64,000 nucleotides of DNA from Candidatus Onthovicinus excrementipullorum (GCA_018712345.1 DVHG01000016.1:62001-126000); one strand, 5' to 3'. Positions 1-11,200 are shown, numbered from the stretch's first letter. The notes: generated by a model from the sequence alone, not told the origin. Program-made: numbers and translations.

Positions 1-1688
1 TCCTTTTTCACCTTGCGGTCAAACGTAACCAGCCCCTTGTCATTGACGCCGTAGCGGTCCCCTTCGTGACGGCGATTGGACCCGAAATCAAACAGATTCC
101 ACACAAATGTGGCCCACAGGTAATTGCGCTTTTGGATCTGCCTGATGAAGGACTCATGACAGAGCGCCTGATACTCCTCAGGATGCCATTCACCGTCCGG
201 ATTGGGCTTCCTTTTGCTGAACGTATGCTGGTGGATACTCCCTCCCGCGCCGTACTCAGAGATGGCAACCGGCTTTTTGACCGAACGCCTCTGCGAATCC
301 ATAAAGCGCCCCAGATCATGCCGGGTGGTTCCATACCAACCGGGATAATAGTTCCAAGCATAGAGGTCCGACTTCCACTTGCGCCCCTCCCGGATATTGA
401 CGGCATGTGTGATCAGGCGCGTATCGTCCTCCTTGCGGGCAAGGGCGTACAGTTCCTCCATGAACGGGATCATCACCTTGTCAAATCGGGCGGCCACCTC
501 ATTCTCCAGCCCCCAGAAGCAGATGGATGGATGATTGTAATTCTGCCGGATCATCTCGACCAGCTGTGACCGCACATTACCAAAGAACGTCCGGCGCTGA
601 GCATCCGGCTGATCGTAAGAGCCGCTCCCACCGACTGTGTTGACAAACGGGATTTCCGCCCAGACGATAAGCCCATACTCATCGCACAGGTCATAGAAGA
701 AATCGGCCTGGGGATAATGGGCCAGCCGGACCGCCGTGGCGCCGATATCATAGAGAATCTGGAAATCCTCACGGTGCTCCTTCTCCGTCAGGGCGTTCCC
801 TAGGCCATCCCGGTCCTGGTGGCGGCTGACGCCGCGCAGCGGATAGGGATCCCCGTTAAGGAAAAATCCCTCATTCCGATCCACGCGGAAATAACGCAGC
901 CCCACACGTGCCTCCGCGTAGTCCGTCTCCCCTCCTGCAACCAGTAGCCGGGCCGTAACCAGATAGCGGAAGGGGTCCTGCCGCCCGTTCCAGAGGTGTG
1001 GATATTCAATTGTGAAAGTCTCCTCCGCCTTAATCTGTTCCCCGGACCGGATACGTACGGGATGTGTGGCCTGCGCGACCGTCTTCTCCCCCTCCTGCAC
1101 GGAGATCTCCAGCACGGCATCCACCGGCTCCTCCAGATGATTCTCCGGCCAGGCCGTCACGGTGACGGCGGCCGAATACCAGCTTACGCCATCTGCCCGA
1201 ACTTTGAGCTGCTTATAACTTTTACTTTCACTGCCGAGGCATACACGCTCCCGGGCAATCAGATGGACATCGCGGTAAATCCCACCGTAAAAGGTAAAGT
1301 CCGCGTCAAGCGGAGCCACCGTCTGGAAATGGGAGTTATCCACGCGGACCTCCAACTCGTTTTCCCCAATTTGAATCAGATCAGTAATATCGAGCTGAAA
1401 CGCCGTATATCCGCCCGCATGCTCGCCGGCCAGCTTTCCGTTAACAAGGACACGCGCCGTTGCGTTGACACCCTCAAACAGCAGGTACACCTGTTTCCCC
1501 CGATAGGTGCCATCCAGCGTCAGACGGCGGCAATACCGGCACTCCCCGCGCCAATAATCAATGTTGAACTTGCCGGGCTCATAATTTTTGACACCGGTCT
1601 GGCCGTCCACATTATTCCAGGTGTGCGGCAGCGTTACCTGTTCCGCACACCCCTCCTTTTCAAAGGTCCAGTTGTCGTTGATCTTCAT
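1..1688 (-). CDS. Glycoside hydrolase family 2 (beta-galactosidase/beta-glucuronidase type), 3' end cut by the window
   Basis: Hydrolyses terminal beta-galactosides or beta-glucuronides; the exact sugar cannot be told from what is visible. About 562 residues are present and the reading frame runs open through base 1. In order they form an N-terminal jelly-roll sugar-binding domain (about 1-175, with PHTWNN near the start and RGECRYCRR), an Ig-like domain, and most of the TIM barrel. The acid/base Glu is in GLENE (about E397) and the nucleophile Glu in SEYGAGG (about E478). The start is ATG 1688-1686, preceded by GAGAGGAA. No signal peptide is seen, so the enzyme is probably cytoplasmic. It reads divergently from the glycosyltransferase gene and has its own -35/-10 promoter. 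Family assignment is firm; substrate is open. Confidence 0.93.
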   Translation of the reverse strand, partial: MKINDNWTFEKEGCAEQVTLPHTWNNVDGQTGVKNYEPGKFNIDYWRGECRYCRRLTLDGTYRGKQVYLLFEGVNATARVLVNGKLAGEHAGGYTAFQLDITDLIQIGENELEVRVDNSHFQTVAPLDADFTFYGGIYRDVHLIARERVCLGSESKSYKQLKVRADGVSWYSAAVTVTAWPENHLEEPVDAVLEISVQEGEKTVAQATHPVRIRSGEQIKAEETFTIEYPHLWNGRQDPFRYLVTARLLVAGGETDYAEARVGLRYFRVDRNEGFFLNGDPYPLRGVSRHQDRDGLGNALTEKEHREDFQILYDIGATAVRLAHYPQADFFYDLCDEYGLIVWAEIPFVNTVGGSGSYDQPDAQRRTFFGNVRSQLVEMIRQNYNHPSICFWGLENEVAARFDKVMIPFMEELYALARKEDDTRLITHAVNIREGRKWKSDLYAWNYYPGWYGTTRHDLGRFMDSQRRSVKKPVAISEYGAGGSIHQHTFSKRKPNPDGEWHPEEYQALCHESFIRQIQKRNYLWATFVWNLFDFGSNRRHEGDRYGVNDKGLVTFDRKVKK

Positions 1689-1734
1689 TGGTTGATCCCG
1701 TTCCTCTCTTCCCCTCTGAAAAATACTATTCACC

Positions 1735-1763
1735 AGTATAAAGTAAATTTGATAGAAAATCAA
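1735..1763 (-). promoter_or_regulatory. SigA-type promoter of the GH2 gene
   Basis: On the minus strand TTGATT (1763-1758) and TATACT (1740-1735) are separated by exactly 17 nt, about 45 nt upstream of the GH2 start codon. Confidence 0.65.
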
Positions 1764-1776
1764 GAGTTTTGCCGTC

Positions 1777-1803
1777 ACATCTCCAGGGATTCCGCCATAT
1801 TCT
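1777..1803 (+). promoter_or_regulatory. Possible SigK-type (mother-cell) promoter of the glycosyltransferase/collagen pair
   Basis: AC at 1777-1778 and CATATTCT at 1796-1803 are 17 nt apart. This fits the late mother-cell SigK pattern (AC, 16-17 nt, CATAnnnT). It lies about 40 nt upstream of the glycosyltransferase start. The motif is short and the match could be chance. Confidence 0.35.
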
Positions 1804-1845
1804 GAAACAGACGGCAATATGCCGGAGAAAAGGAGGGCGATCGCG

Positions 1846-2919
1846 GTGACTATCAGTCTGTGTATGATCGTAAAAGATGAGGAAAAGGTTCTGGCGCGGT
1901 GCCTGGACAGTGTGCGGAACTGTGTGGAGGAGATCATCATCGTGGACACGGGAAGCTCTGATACAACTAAAGAAATCGCCCGGCGATATACGGCACGCGT
2001 TTATGACTTTAAATGGCGGGATGATTTTTCCGCTGCGCGCAATTTTTCCTTCTCACTGGCAGAGATGGATTACATTCTGTGGCTGGACGCGGACGACGTC
2101 CTCACGCCGGAAAATGCCGCAGCCCTCCGACGGCTGAAGTCCTCTCCCCCGGAAGCCGATGTGATCATGATGAAATATCAGACGGCATTCGACGAGGATG
2201 GAAACTGTGTTTTTTCCTACTATCGGGAACGGTTGATCCGCCGCACTGCCCCAGCTGTATGGCGGGGACGCGTGCATGAGGCGGTGGAGTTTGCGGGCAG
2301 GGTTTTCTATTCGGATATCGCCGTCACGCACCGATCTGTCAAGACCGTATACTCCGACCGTAATCTGCGTATCTATGAGCGCCAGATCGCCGATGGGGAG
2401 GCGCTCTCCCCGCGTGACACCTTTTACTATGGCCGGGAGCTCTATTACCACCAGCGGTATCAGCAGGCCGCAACGGTACTGGAGAACTTCCTCCGCTCCG
2501 GTCAGGGCTGGCGTGAAAACTGTATTGAAGCATGCAAAATCCTTTCCTACTGCCGTGCTGCGTCAGAAAACCTGGACGGCGCACTGGACGCGTTGACATG
2601 GACCTTCCGGTACGGTGCGCCACGCGCGGAGATCTGCTGTGAAATTGGAAATCTGTTCATGCAGCAAGAGGACTATCAGACAGCCGCCTTCTGGTTTGAA
2701 CTGGCGCGAACCCGCCCACGTGGAGATGTGAGCGGTGCCTTTATCTCAGACGACTGTTACGGCTTTTTGCCCTGCATCCAGCTGTGCGTGTGCTACGACC
2801 GGATGGGGGACCGGCAAAAAGCCGAAGCATACAATACCCTGGCCGGAAAATACAGGCCGCACGCCCCCTCCTACCTCTATAATGTGCAATACTTTGCGCA
2901 GGCGGAGCTGAACGCATAG
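1846..2919 (+). CDS. Family 2 glycosyltransferase with C-terminal TPR-like region, upstream of collagen-like protein
   Basis: The N-terminus is a GT-A fold family 2 domain: SLCMIVKDEEK at the nucleotide-sugar site, VDTGSSDTT, and the metal-binding DxD in LWLDADD (about residues 75-81). The C-terminal half (about 190-357) is helical and TPR-like, as in SunS/SgtA-type protein glycosyltransferases. I chose GTG 1846 because a perfect AGGAGGG (1831-1837) lies 8 nt before it; an in-frame ATG at 1819 lacks such a site. It lies 80 bp upstream of the collagen-like gene on the same strand. It is probably the enzyme that glycosylates the threonines of that protein, as C. difficile SgtA does for BclA3. 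That role is inferred; the family is clear. Confidence 0.85.
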   Translation: MTISLCMIVKDEEKVLARCLDSVRNCVEEIIIVDTGSSDTTKEIARRYTARVYDFKWRDDFSAARNFSFSLAEMDYILWLDADDVLTPENAAALRRLKSSPPEADVIMMKYQTAFDEDGNCVFSYYRERLIRRTAPAVWRGRVHEAVEFAGRVFYSDIAVTHRSVKTVYSDRNLRIYERQIADGEALSPRDTFYYGRELYYHQRYQQAATVLENFLRSGQGWRENCIEACKILSYCRAASENLDGALDALTWTFRYGAPRAEICCEIGNLFMQQEDYQTAAFWFELARTRPRGDVSGAFISDDCYGFLPCIQLCVCYDRMGDRQKAEAYNTLAGKYRPHAPSYLYNVQYFAQAELNA

Positions 2920-2999
2920 GAGCAAAACAGAATATACTGTAGAAGGGAGCGTACACCGCACCCACACATTAACAGCAATCCATTAAGGAGAGTGCATAT

Positions 3000-4601
<1,602 letters not shown>

Positions 4602-4617
4602 TTCATTACAGTGCAGC

Positions 4618-4647
4618 GGCCTCCCACTTGGGAGGCCACTGATTTTT
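4618..4647. terminator. Bidirectional terminator between collagen-like gene and phosphodiesterase
   Basis: An 8-bp GC-rich stem, GGCCTCCC (4618-4625) with GGGAGGCC (4630-4637), has a 4-nt loop and is followed by ATTTTT. It lies between two convergent genes. Confidence 0.8.
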
Positions 4648-4648
4648 G

Positions 4649-5554
4649 TCAAATCAATTTTTGATTGCAGGCCAGGAAGGTCATGCGGTCTTCCGTCTTT
4701 TGGGTGCCGTGGCCGCGGCCATGGCCGCCGTGGTCAGAGGTGGCGATCATCAGCCAGTCCTCATTTTCATATTCCGGGCGGGATTTAATATGTTCCATCA
4801 GTTCATAGGCATAGCGGTCCGCATTGGTGACGCCGACAACGTAGCGGTAATTATCGGGGCCAAAACCGCTCCCGTGCCCGTTGTGGTCCGGGAACTCGTT
4901 GATGCCAAAAATCACGTCCGTCCCCTTGTCGATCTCCGCGTGCATGGCGGACTGAAGCTCTTCCTCGTCGTTCACGCGCAGAAAGGTCAGCGGGATATTT
5001 TCTCGTTCGGCCAGCTTGATCTCTCCGGCATAGGTGACGGTGAAGTGATCCGGCCAGCAGGAGGAGAAGAAAGCGGATTTCCCGTTGCGTGCCGCCTCCA
5101 AAAGGACGGTGGGCACGCTGTCCTTTTTGGTCACATGCTGGACGACGCCGTGCTCAATCCCCCACTTCCCAGTCAGAATGGAGGACCATCCCTGCGCTGT
5201 ACTTGTCGGCTGGAGTGTTTCCGGACGGTTTCGGTCGCCGCCGGCATAACTCAGGTAGAGCCCGCCCTCCTTTTTCAATTCTGTCACAAAGCTGTAGGGG
5301 CTGTGCAGGTTGCAGCCCGTCAGTTGCTCGTTATTGCTCGGGATCAGGTAGAGCATGCTATCCGCGCGGGCGCCGTCAAAGCCAAAGATAAATATCTTTT
5401 TGCGCTTCCCATTTTCCTGTGCCAGATGCGCCCGGACAATCTCGGCCACCTTCGTCTGCGGAAAAGCCTGATCAAACGCGTTGTCAAAAACGCCGTTCCG
5501 GTCCACCGTGGCCACATATTTGGCGTTGTCCTTTTTGCTGCTGAATAGACCCAT
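4649..5554 (-). CDS. Alkaline-phosphatase-superfamily phosphodiesterase/nucleotide pyrophosphatase-like protein
   Basis: 301 residues of the AP-like metal-hydrolase fold. The first metal motif is IFGFDGARAD (about 54-63), the likely nucleophile Thr/Ser lies in STAQGWSS, and the distal metal ligands are in DHNGHGSGF and SDHGGHGRGHG near the C-terminus. No signal peptide is visible, so it appears cytoplasmic. The start ATG 5554 is preceded by AGGAGG. It reads divergently from an organophosphate:phosphate-type transporter. The pair may take up and cleave a phosphodiester or phosphosugar. This is inference; the substrate is unknown. Confidence 0.8.
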   Translation of the reverse strand: MGLFSSKKDNAKYVATVDRNGVFDNAFDQAFPQTKVAEIVRAHLAQENGKRKKIFIFGFDGARADSMLYLIPSNNEQLTGCNLHSPYSFVTELKKEGGLYLSYAGGDRNRPETLQPTSTAQGWSSILTGKWGIEHGVVQHVTKKDSVPTVLLEAARNGKSAFFSSCWPDHFTVTYAGEIKLAERENIPLTFLRVNDEEELQSAMHAEIDKGTDVIFGINEFPDHNGHGSGFGPDNYRYVVGVTNADRYAYELMEHIKSRPEYENEDWLMIATSDHGGHGRGHGTQKTEDRMTFLACNQKLI

Positions 5555-5627
5555 AACGATTTCCTCCTATGTAAAAAAGTTGTTGACAAAATTCCGGAAA
5601 GTGGTTCCCTTTCCCAACAAAATGTAT

Positions 5628-5644
5628 TATAATAGAAACGTTTC
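5628..5644 (+). promoter_or_regulatory. Promoter -10 and LacI-type operator of the OPA transporter gene
   Basis: A perfect TATAAT (5628-5633) is followed at once by GAAACGTTTC (5635-5644), a 10-bp perfect palindrome with the central CG typical of LacI-family operators. The -35 position 17 nt upstream is poor (TTCCCT). The operator would cover the transcription start. Confidence 0.5.
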
Positions 5645-5674
5645 GAAATTGCAACATACAAAAAGAGGTCTGTT

Positions 5675-6958
5675 ATGAAAAAGGCAAAATTTGGCTATCA
5701 AAATGCATATGGCGGTTCCCTGTTTTTCCTGTGCTGGGTGGCATACTTTTCTACATACATCTGCCGCCTGAACTATTCCGCTGTAATGCCGGAGCTTACC
5801 AGCAGCGGCATTTTTACAGAGAGTGAAATTGCAGCCGTCTCCTCCTCATTTTTTATCTGCTATGGGCTGGGGCAGCTGGTCAGCGGCAGCCTGGGGGATA
5901 AATTTTCACCGCGCTATATGATCTTCTGGGGCGTGCTGATCTCCGGCGCGATCAATGTGCTGCTCTTCTTTTGCTATGCATCCTATGCAGCGCTGCTGAT
6001 CCTGTGGGGACTCAATGGGGCTGTTCAGTCCATGGTCTGGTCCCCGATCCTCCGCATTGCCGGGGAATACTTTAACACAAAAGAGAAAGAAAAATTCGGC
6101 ATTGATATCTCCACTACCGTTCCGCTCGGTACACTGGCAAGCTATGCTGTCAGCCTGCTGACGCTGGTATTCCTGCCGTGGCGCTATGTCTTCCTGACGT
6201 GCGGCGGTATCGTGACAGTGGTCGCCCTCTACTGGTTCTTCGGAACCGGGCGGGTACTGCCCCACCTGAAAAAAATCGATTACCAACGGAAAAGTGAGGC
6301 GGAGAAGCCTACGGCGTTGCCAATAAAGAGGCTGGCTGGCATGGTTGTCTCCTCCGGGCTGCTGGTCCTGCTGATCTCCATTGCCATCATGGGAACGCTG
6401 AAGGACAGCGTCACCCAGTGGATCCCGACATTTTTCGACAGCCAGTTCCACACCGGGACGAGCATTTCCCTGGTGATGACGATGGTGCTGCCGATCATCA
6501 ATGTGACTGGGGCCTACTTTGCCCGGATGGTAGACCACAAGCTGCGTAATGAATTAAAAACTTCCGCTGTATTCTTCGGGATCGCGGCCATTTTCCTGGT
6601 TGTTTTAATGCTGATCGGCTCAAAGAGCATGATCCTTGCGCTGATCTGCATGGTGGGTGTAACAAACTGCATGTTCGCCATCAACGTCATGCTGATCACC
6701 ATGGTCCCGCTGCGGTTCAGCAAATTCGGCCGGGTGAGTACGGTCGGCGGTTTTTTGAATGCGATGGCCTATGTGGGCTGCGGGTTACTAAATTTGGCGG
6801 CCGGCGCACTGCTGCAAAAAACCGGCACCGCCTGGAATGTACTGTTTATCCTCTGGCTCGGTCTGGCAATCGGCGCGCTGGTGATTACCGGGGTGTGTGT
6901 AATCCCGTGGAAGAAGTTCGTACGGCGGGAAAATTTAAACGAGACGGAGCAGGATTGA
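5675..6958 (+). CDS. MFS transporter, organophosphate:phosphate antiporter (GlpT/UhpT-like) family
   Basis: 427 residues with about 12 hydrophobic membrane segments. The N-terminus (TYICRLNYSAVMPEL, then YGLGQLVSGSLGDKF) matches the OPA branch of the major facilitator superfamily, which exchanges phosphosugars or glycerol-3-phosphate for phosphate. The start is ATG 5675 with AAGAGG just upstream. It is divergent from the phosphodiesterase gene and 24 nt upstream of a GNAT gene on the same strand. The family is likely; the ligand cannot be assigned. Confidence 0.82.
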   Translation: MKKAKFGYQNAYGGSLFFLCWVAYFSTYICRLNYSAVMPELTSSGIFTESEIAAVSSSFFICYGLGQLVSGSLGDKFSPRYMIFWGVLISGAINVLLFFCYASYAALLILWGLNGAVQSMVWSPILRIAGEYFNTKEKEKFGIDISTTVPLGTLASYAVSLLTLVFLPWRYVFLTCGGIVTVVALYWFFGTGRVLPHLKKIDYQRKSEAEKPTALPIKRLAGMVVSSGLLVLLISIAIMGTLKDSVTQWIPTFFDSQFHTGTSISLVMTMVLPIINVTGAYFARMVDHKLRNELKTSAVFFGIAAIFLVVLMLIGSKSMILALICMVGVTNCMFAINVMLITMVPLRFSKFGRVSTVGGFLNAMAYVGCGLLNLAAGALLQKTGTAWNVLFILWLGLAIGALVITGVCVIPWKKFVRRENLNETEQD

Positions 6959-6982
6959 TTTTCCCCAAAAGAGGGCTGTATT

Positions 6983-7420
6983 ATGGAATTCTATATTCGT
7001 CCCTGCCGGATGGAAGATGCCGTCAGGATTCAGCAATTAAACGCCTGTGAACTGGGATATGATTTCCCGGTCAGCAAAACAACGGAAAAGCTCCGCAGAG
7101 CGCTTGAAAGCGGACGAGATTTTATCGCCGTTGCAGCATGCGGGAACCGCGTAATCGGCTATATTCACGCGGTAGATTACGACGTCCTGTATGCACCGCC
7201 GATGAAGGATATTCTGGCGCTCGCTGTCAACGGGGAATATCGGCGATCCGGTGTGGGAAGAGCTCTGCTGCAGGCGGTGGAAGCCTGGGCCATGGAGAGC
7301 GGCGCAGCCGGAATCCGCCTTGTCTCCGGATCCTCCCGGACCGGAGCGCATGAATTTTACAAAAAATGCGGATATATCTGCTCCAAAGAACAGTATAATT
7401 TTAAAAAAATGATTTTATAG
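6983..7420 (+). CDS. GNAT-family N-acetyltransferase
   Basis: 145 residues forming one GNAT domain. The acetyl-CoA pyrophosphate-binding loop is RRSGVGRALL (about 82-91), preceded by the beta-4 strand segment ILALAVNGEYR and followed by GAHEFYKKCGY near the end. It lies 24 nt after the transporter and is probably co-transcribed with it. The small-molecule or protein target is unknown. Confidence 0.85.
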   Translation: MEFYIRPCRMEDAVRIQQLNACELGYDFPVSKTTEKLRRALESGRDFIAVAACGNRVIGYIHAVDYDVLYAPPMKDILALAVNGEYRRSGVGRALLQAVEAWAMESGAAGIRLVSGSSRTGAHEFYKKCGYICSKEQYNFKKMIL

Positions 7421-7426
7421 ACCAAA

Positions 7427-7458
7427 AACCAGAGAGCTGGAAAATCAGCTCTCTGGTT
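7427..7458. terminator. Bidirectional terminator
   Basis: A perfect 13-bp stem, AACCAGAGAGCTG (7427-7439) with CAGCTCTCTGGTT (7446-7458), has a 6-nt loop and T/A runs on both sides, between convergent genes. Confidence 0.88.
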
Positions 7459-7461
7459 TTC

Positions 7462-7785
7462 TTAAAATTCCTTATTACGGAGCAGTTTTATCACCTGCTC
7501 CCAGTCGTCCGGCATATCTGTATCCTGCGCGATTTTATTTACGTGTTCCAGACCGCATTTTTCACAACGGTAACGAATCTGATAGCCCTTGCGGCTGTTC
7601 CAGATCAATCCGATTGGCTTCATCAGCCCTCCGCAGGGATTCGCGCGGTCCCCCGGTACAACATCCACGTGCAGGGAGTACAGACAAAATGGGCAGTGAT
7701 CCCGATAGCTTCCATTGGTCATCGGCGTCACATGCCTGCCGCAATGGGCGCAGACGAACGACGTATTTTCTGTTTTTCTGCTCAC
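7462..7785 (-). CDS. RNHCP domain protein (small zinc-ribbon-like protein)
   Basis: 107 residues. It carries an RNHCP-type domain with paired cysteines CAHCGRHV, CPFC and CEKC, and the tract GDRANPCGG that gives the family its name-like motif. I chose GTG 7785 because AGGAGGG lies 6 nt before it; the in-frame ATG at 7821 is less well supported. The function of the family is unknown, though the paired Cys suggest zinc binding. It is served by a promoter about 340 nt upstream (8126-8154), leaving an unusually long leader. Confidence 0.82.
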   Translation of the reverse strand: MSRKTENTSFVCAHCGRHVTPMTNGSYRDHCPFCLYSLHVDVVPGDRANPCGGLMKPIGLIWNSRKGYQIRYRCEKCGLEHVNKIAQDTDMPDDWEQVIKLLRNKEF

Positions 7786-8062
7786 ACCGAGCCCTCCTGA
7801 TCCTTGAAAATTCAAGATCAAAAGGGCGGGGTTCTGTTTCCTCTTGAGAAGATCTCCTGCGGGCTTGATCGGAGTCTGGACCGATTCTCCGCCATCTTCT
7901 GGACGGCGAATACTTCTGCTTCCTGCTTCAAGGGGGCGTGTTGCATCCCCCTGTCCGAACTGTTCCCGGCTTTTATCCTGTACCGGTCAATGTATGGCGG
8001 TTTGAATCACCATCCAGCAGTAGGTGTATCTCCGATCGCACCGCCTGCGGCGTCATCCCCCG

Positions 8063-8101
8063 TTAGTGTGCGAGCTGATCGTAAAATCGGATGATTTTCA
8101 T
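8063..8101 (-). CDS. Possible 12-codon leader peptide
   Basis: ATG 8101-8099 to TAA 8065-8063, encoding MKIIRFYDQLAH, with a strong GAGGAGGAG ribosome site 4 nt upstream, directly behind the promoter at 8126-8154. It could be a true leader peptide or the remaining start of a decayed gene. Confidence 0.3.
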   Translation of the reverse strand: MKIIRFYDQLAH

Positions 8102-8125
8102 TCTCTCCTCCTCGCTGTTTTCTTC

Positions 8126-8154
8126 ATTATAACGCAGACCGTCATCCTGTTCAA
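8126..8154 (-). promoter_or_regulatory. SigA-type promoter reading towards the RNHCP gene
   Basis: Minus strand TTGAAC (8154-8149), 17 nt, TATAAT (8131-8126). The start of transcription would fall near 8119. Confidence 0.7.
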
Positions 8155-8170
8155 TATCGCGGATACAAAA

Positions 8171-8196
8171 GGCGCAGCCGATTTTCCGGCTGCGCC
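8171..8196 (-). terminator. Terminator of the stn operon
   Basis: A perfect 10-bp stem, GGCGCAGCCG (8171-8180) with CGGCTGCGCC (8187-8196), has a 6-nt loop and on the minus strand is followed by TTTTG. It lies 14 nt past the end of the large NuoG/GltD-like gene. Confidence 0.85.
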
Positions 8197-8210
8197 CATA
8201 CGCATTTTAA

Positions 8211-11200
8211 TTACTTTTTCCGTGCGCCATTGGCGGCAAACACGCGCTTGACCGTATTGGAGACATACGGGGCAATATTCAGTGCACCGTCCGTGTAATC
8301 CGGCACCTGGATCTCCGGTGCGAGGACCGGGCTGCCGGCATTGCTCCAGTAGACCGGGTGCTTGCCACAGGCCATACAGCCGGTGTTCTGAATCCCGATT
8401 GCGTGGCACATCGCCAGAGTCACCGCGTGCAGGGATTCATAGCGGAACGAATCCGGACGGAAGGCATTCGCGGCCTCCTGAATGATCTGCCAGGACATCC
8501 GGCCGCACGCTGGTTTCACGGAGGGATGAACCTCATTGAGCCTACGCTCCGCACTGATGAACGTGCCGCCGCACTCGGTCGCCGCGCTCAACGGGAACAG
8601 AACATCCGCCTTCTTGGCGGTGGCGCCCATCATGCAGTCAAACACGGCGGTGAACGCAAAGGAGGCAGCCTCCGGCAGTTCCTCGCCGAAATTGACGAGC
8701 GCCTTGACGCCGGACAGGTCGGTCTCCGCGGCCGGCTTAACGCCGAGAATATCGAGCCCCTGCGCGTTTGCACCGTCCTTGAAGAGGATGATGCCGTTGT
8801 AGGCGCGGCTGATATGGCCGCCGTTTGCAAGGATATCGCCGACCGCGCAAGACGCTTCACGGGAGAGTGTTGCCTCGCGGCAGACAATCATGGCGTTCTT
8901 CGCGTCGCGGTACAGTGCCGCGACCTCCTGCGCCTGCTTATTGTCAACTGTTTCGCCCTTGAGCGCTCCGGCAACTGCGGACAGGAAGGACGTATCGCCG
9001 CACTTGATCTTGAGCGTTGCCCAGTCGTCTGCGCGCGTGTCGCTGTTGCCAATGACAACGAGCTTGGCGCCCTTCTCGACGGCCTGCTTGACCTTCATCA
9101 GGCCGATGTAAGAGGCGCTCATCAGATCGGAGCCAATCAGAAGAATGACGTCCGTGCCGAGCAGTTCGTCGAATGTATTGGTGGAGGCATCCGTGCCGAG
9201 AATCTCAGCAAAAGCGGAGTGCGACTTGGAATACGTCAGGACCTTATCCGTACCGACAACCTTGCGGGCAAATTCGGTAGCAAGGTACGCCTCCTCCATT
9301 GTCAGGCGGTCGGAGAGGGTGAATGCGATCTGAGACGGGTCATATGCTTTCAGCCGGTCTGCCAGCGCCTGAACCGCCTGCGCGTAATCCGCTTTCTCTC
9401 CGCCGACGGAGGGCTCCGTCACGCGGTCGCCGTACTGGAGCGCGCCGAACCCGAAGCGTCCGCCCTTGCAGAGCAGGCCGTTATCGGCGGGAAGGGCACG
9501 CCAGAGGGTATTGCCGACGGAAGTCATGTCGATCTGGCAGCCGACGGAGCAGAACGAACAGGTGGTGCGGGTGACCGTCTCCTGCGCGGGGACATTCTTT
9601 TGCGCCGGCTTGACCTCCATGAGCGCGCCGGTCGGGCACAGCGCCACGCACTGGCCGCAGTTTACGCAGTCCGTCTGGTCGAGCGGCAGGTTGAACTCCG
9701 GTGCGGCCAGCGTGTCAAAGCCGCGGCCGATCAAGCCGAGTGCCGTATTGCCCATGACCTCGTCGCACACGCGGACACACAGTCCGCAGAGAATACACTT
9801 GTCGGGATTGCGGATGATAAACGCATTCTGATCCGGGTGATTGCGGTGGTGCTTCTCACCCTCGAGCCGCTTGGGCTCCACGTGGTACTCGTTTGCCAGA
9901 TGGATCAGCTTGCACTCATAGTAATCGTGGCAGCCGCACTCCAGGCAACGGGAGGCCTCGCGTTTGGCCATCTCCGGTGTGAAGCCCTTGACGACCTCTT
10001 CAAAATTATGCCTGCGCTCCTCCGGTGCAAGGTGCGGCATCGGCTGGCGGGCCACTTTCTCACGGTCCTTCAGATCCTCCGCTGTGACTACACGCTCCAC
10101 GACGAACGGCTTTTCATAGCCGACCGTGGCACCCTTTAAATAGCTGTCGATCACATCGGCGGCCTTCTGCGCCTCACCGATGGCCTCAATCGCGATGCTC
10201 GCGCCGCGGTTGGTCGCGTCGCCGACAGCGAACACACCCTCCATGGAAGTGCGGAACGTCTTCTCATCCGCGCTGATCGTATTCTTCCGGGTGAGTTCCA
10301 GTTCCTCAAAGCCGGCGGGATTCGTCCCCTGACCGATCGCCATGATGACGGTGTCGAGCGCCAGCTCTTCAAACTTACCCTCCACGGGGACGGGGCGGCG
10401 GCGGCCGCTCTCATCCGGCTCTCCGAGCTCCATCACCTGCAGGCGAACACCCGTAACTTTTCCATCCTTGCCGAGGATCTCATCGGGGTTGGTGAGGAAC
10501 TTGAAGGTGACACCCTCTTCCTCGGCCTCCGTGATCTCCACCTCGTCGGCGGGCATCTCGGCACGGGTACGGCGGTAAATGACATAGACCTCCTCCGCGC
10601 CCAGGCGCACCGCCGTGCGGCAGGCGTCCATCGCTGTGTTGCCGCCGCCGCAGATGGCGACCTTTTTGCCGATCTGCGGCTTGTTGCCGAGGATGACGTC
10701 CCGCAGGAAGTCAATTCCGCCGACAACACCGGTGAGATCCTCGCCCTTGACACGCATATTCATGCTGGTCCACGCGCCGATGGCCACGACGACTGCGTCA
10801 TTCTCCGCACGCAGCTGGTCGAGGGTGATATCCGTACCGATGCGGATGTTATTCTTCATTTCAACGCCCAGGGCGGCGATCGAGGCAACCTCCTCATCGA
10901 CGATCTCCTTGGGCAGGCGGTACTGCGGGATGCCATAACGCAGCATGCCGCCCATGTGGGGCATGGCATCATAGACGGTGACCGCGTGGCCCTTGCGGCG
11001 CAGGAAGTTGGCCGCCGTCAGGCCGCCGGGGCCGCCGCCGATCACGGCGACGCGCTTGCCGGTATTCGGCGCACAGGGAGGCATGTACGGATCCTTGGAC
11101 GCGCGGTCCATATCGCCGGCAAAGCTCTTGAGCCATGCGATGGAAATCGGCTCCTCCACCAGCTGGCGGCGGCATGCCTTCTCACACGGGTGCGGGCAGA

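Larger units (their letters stand above)
7786..8170 (-). other. Long leader/gene-free stretch upstream of the RNHCP gene
   Basis: No convincing gene. A strong promoter reads in from 8154, followed by a 12-codon frame at 8063-8101 with a GAGGAGGAG ribosome site. Just before the RNHCP ribosome site, bases 7798-7818 form an imperfect inverted repeat (TTGAA/TTCAA core). The remainder could be an untranslated leader or a decayed gene; I see no known riboswitch fold. Confidence 0.45.
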
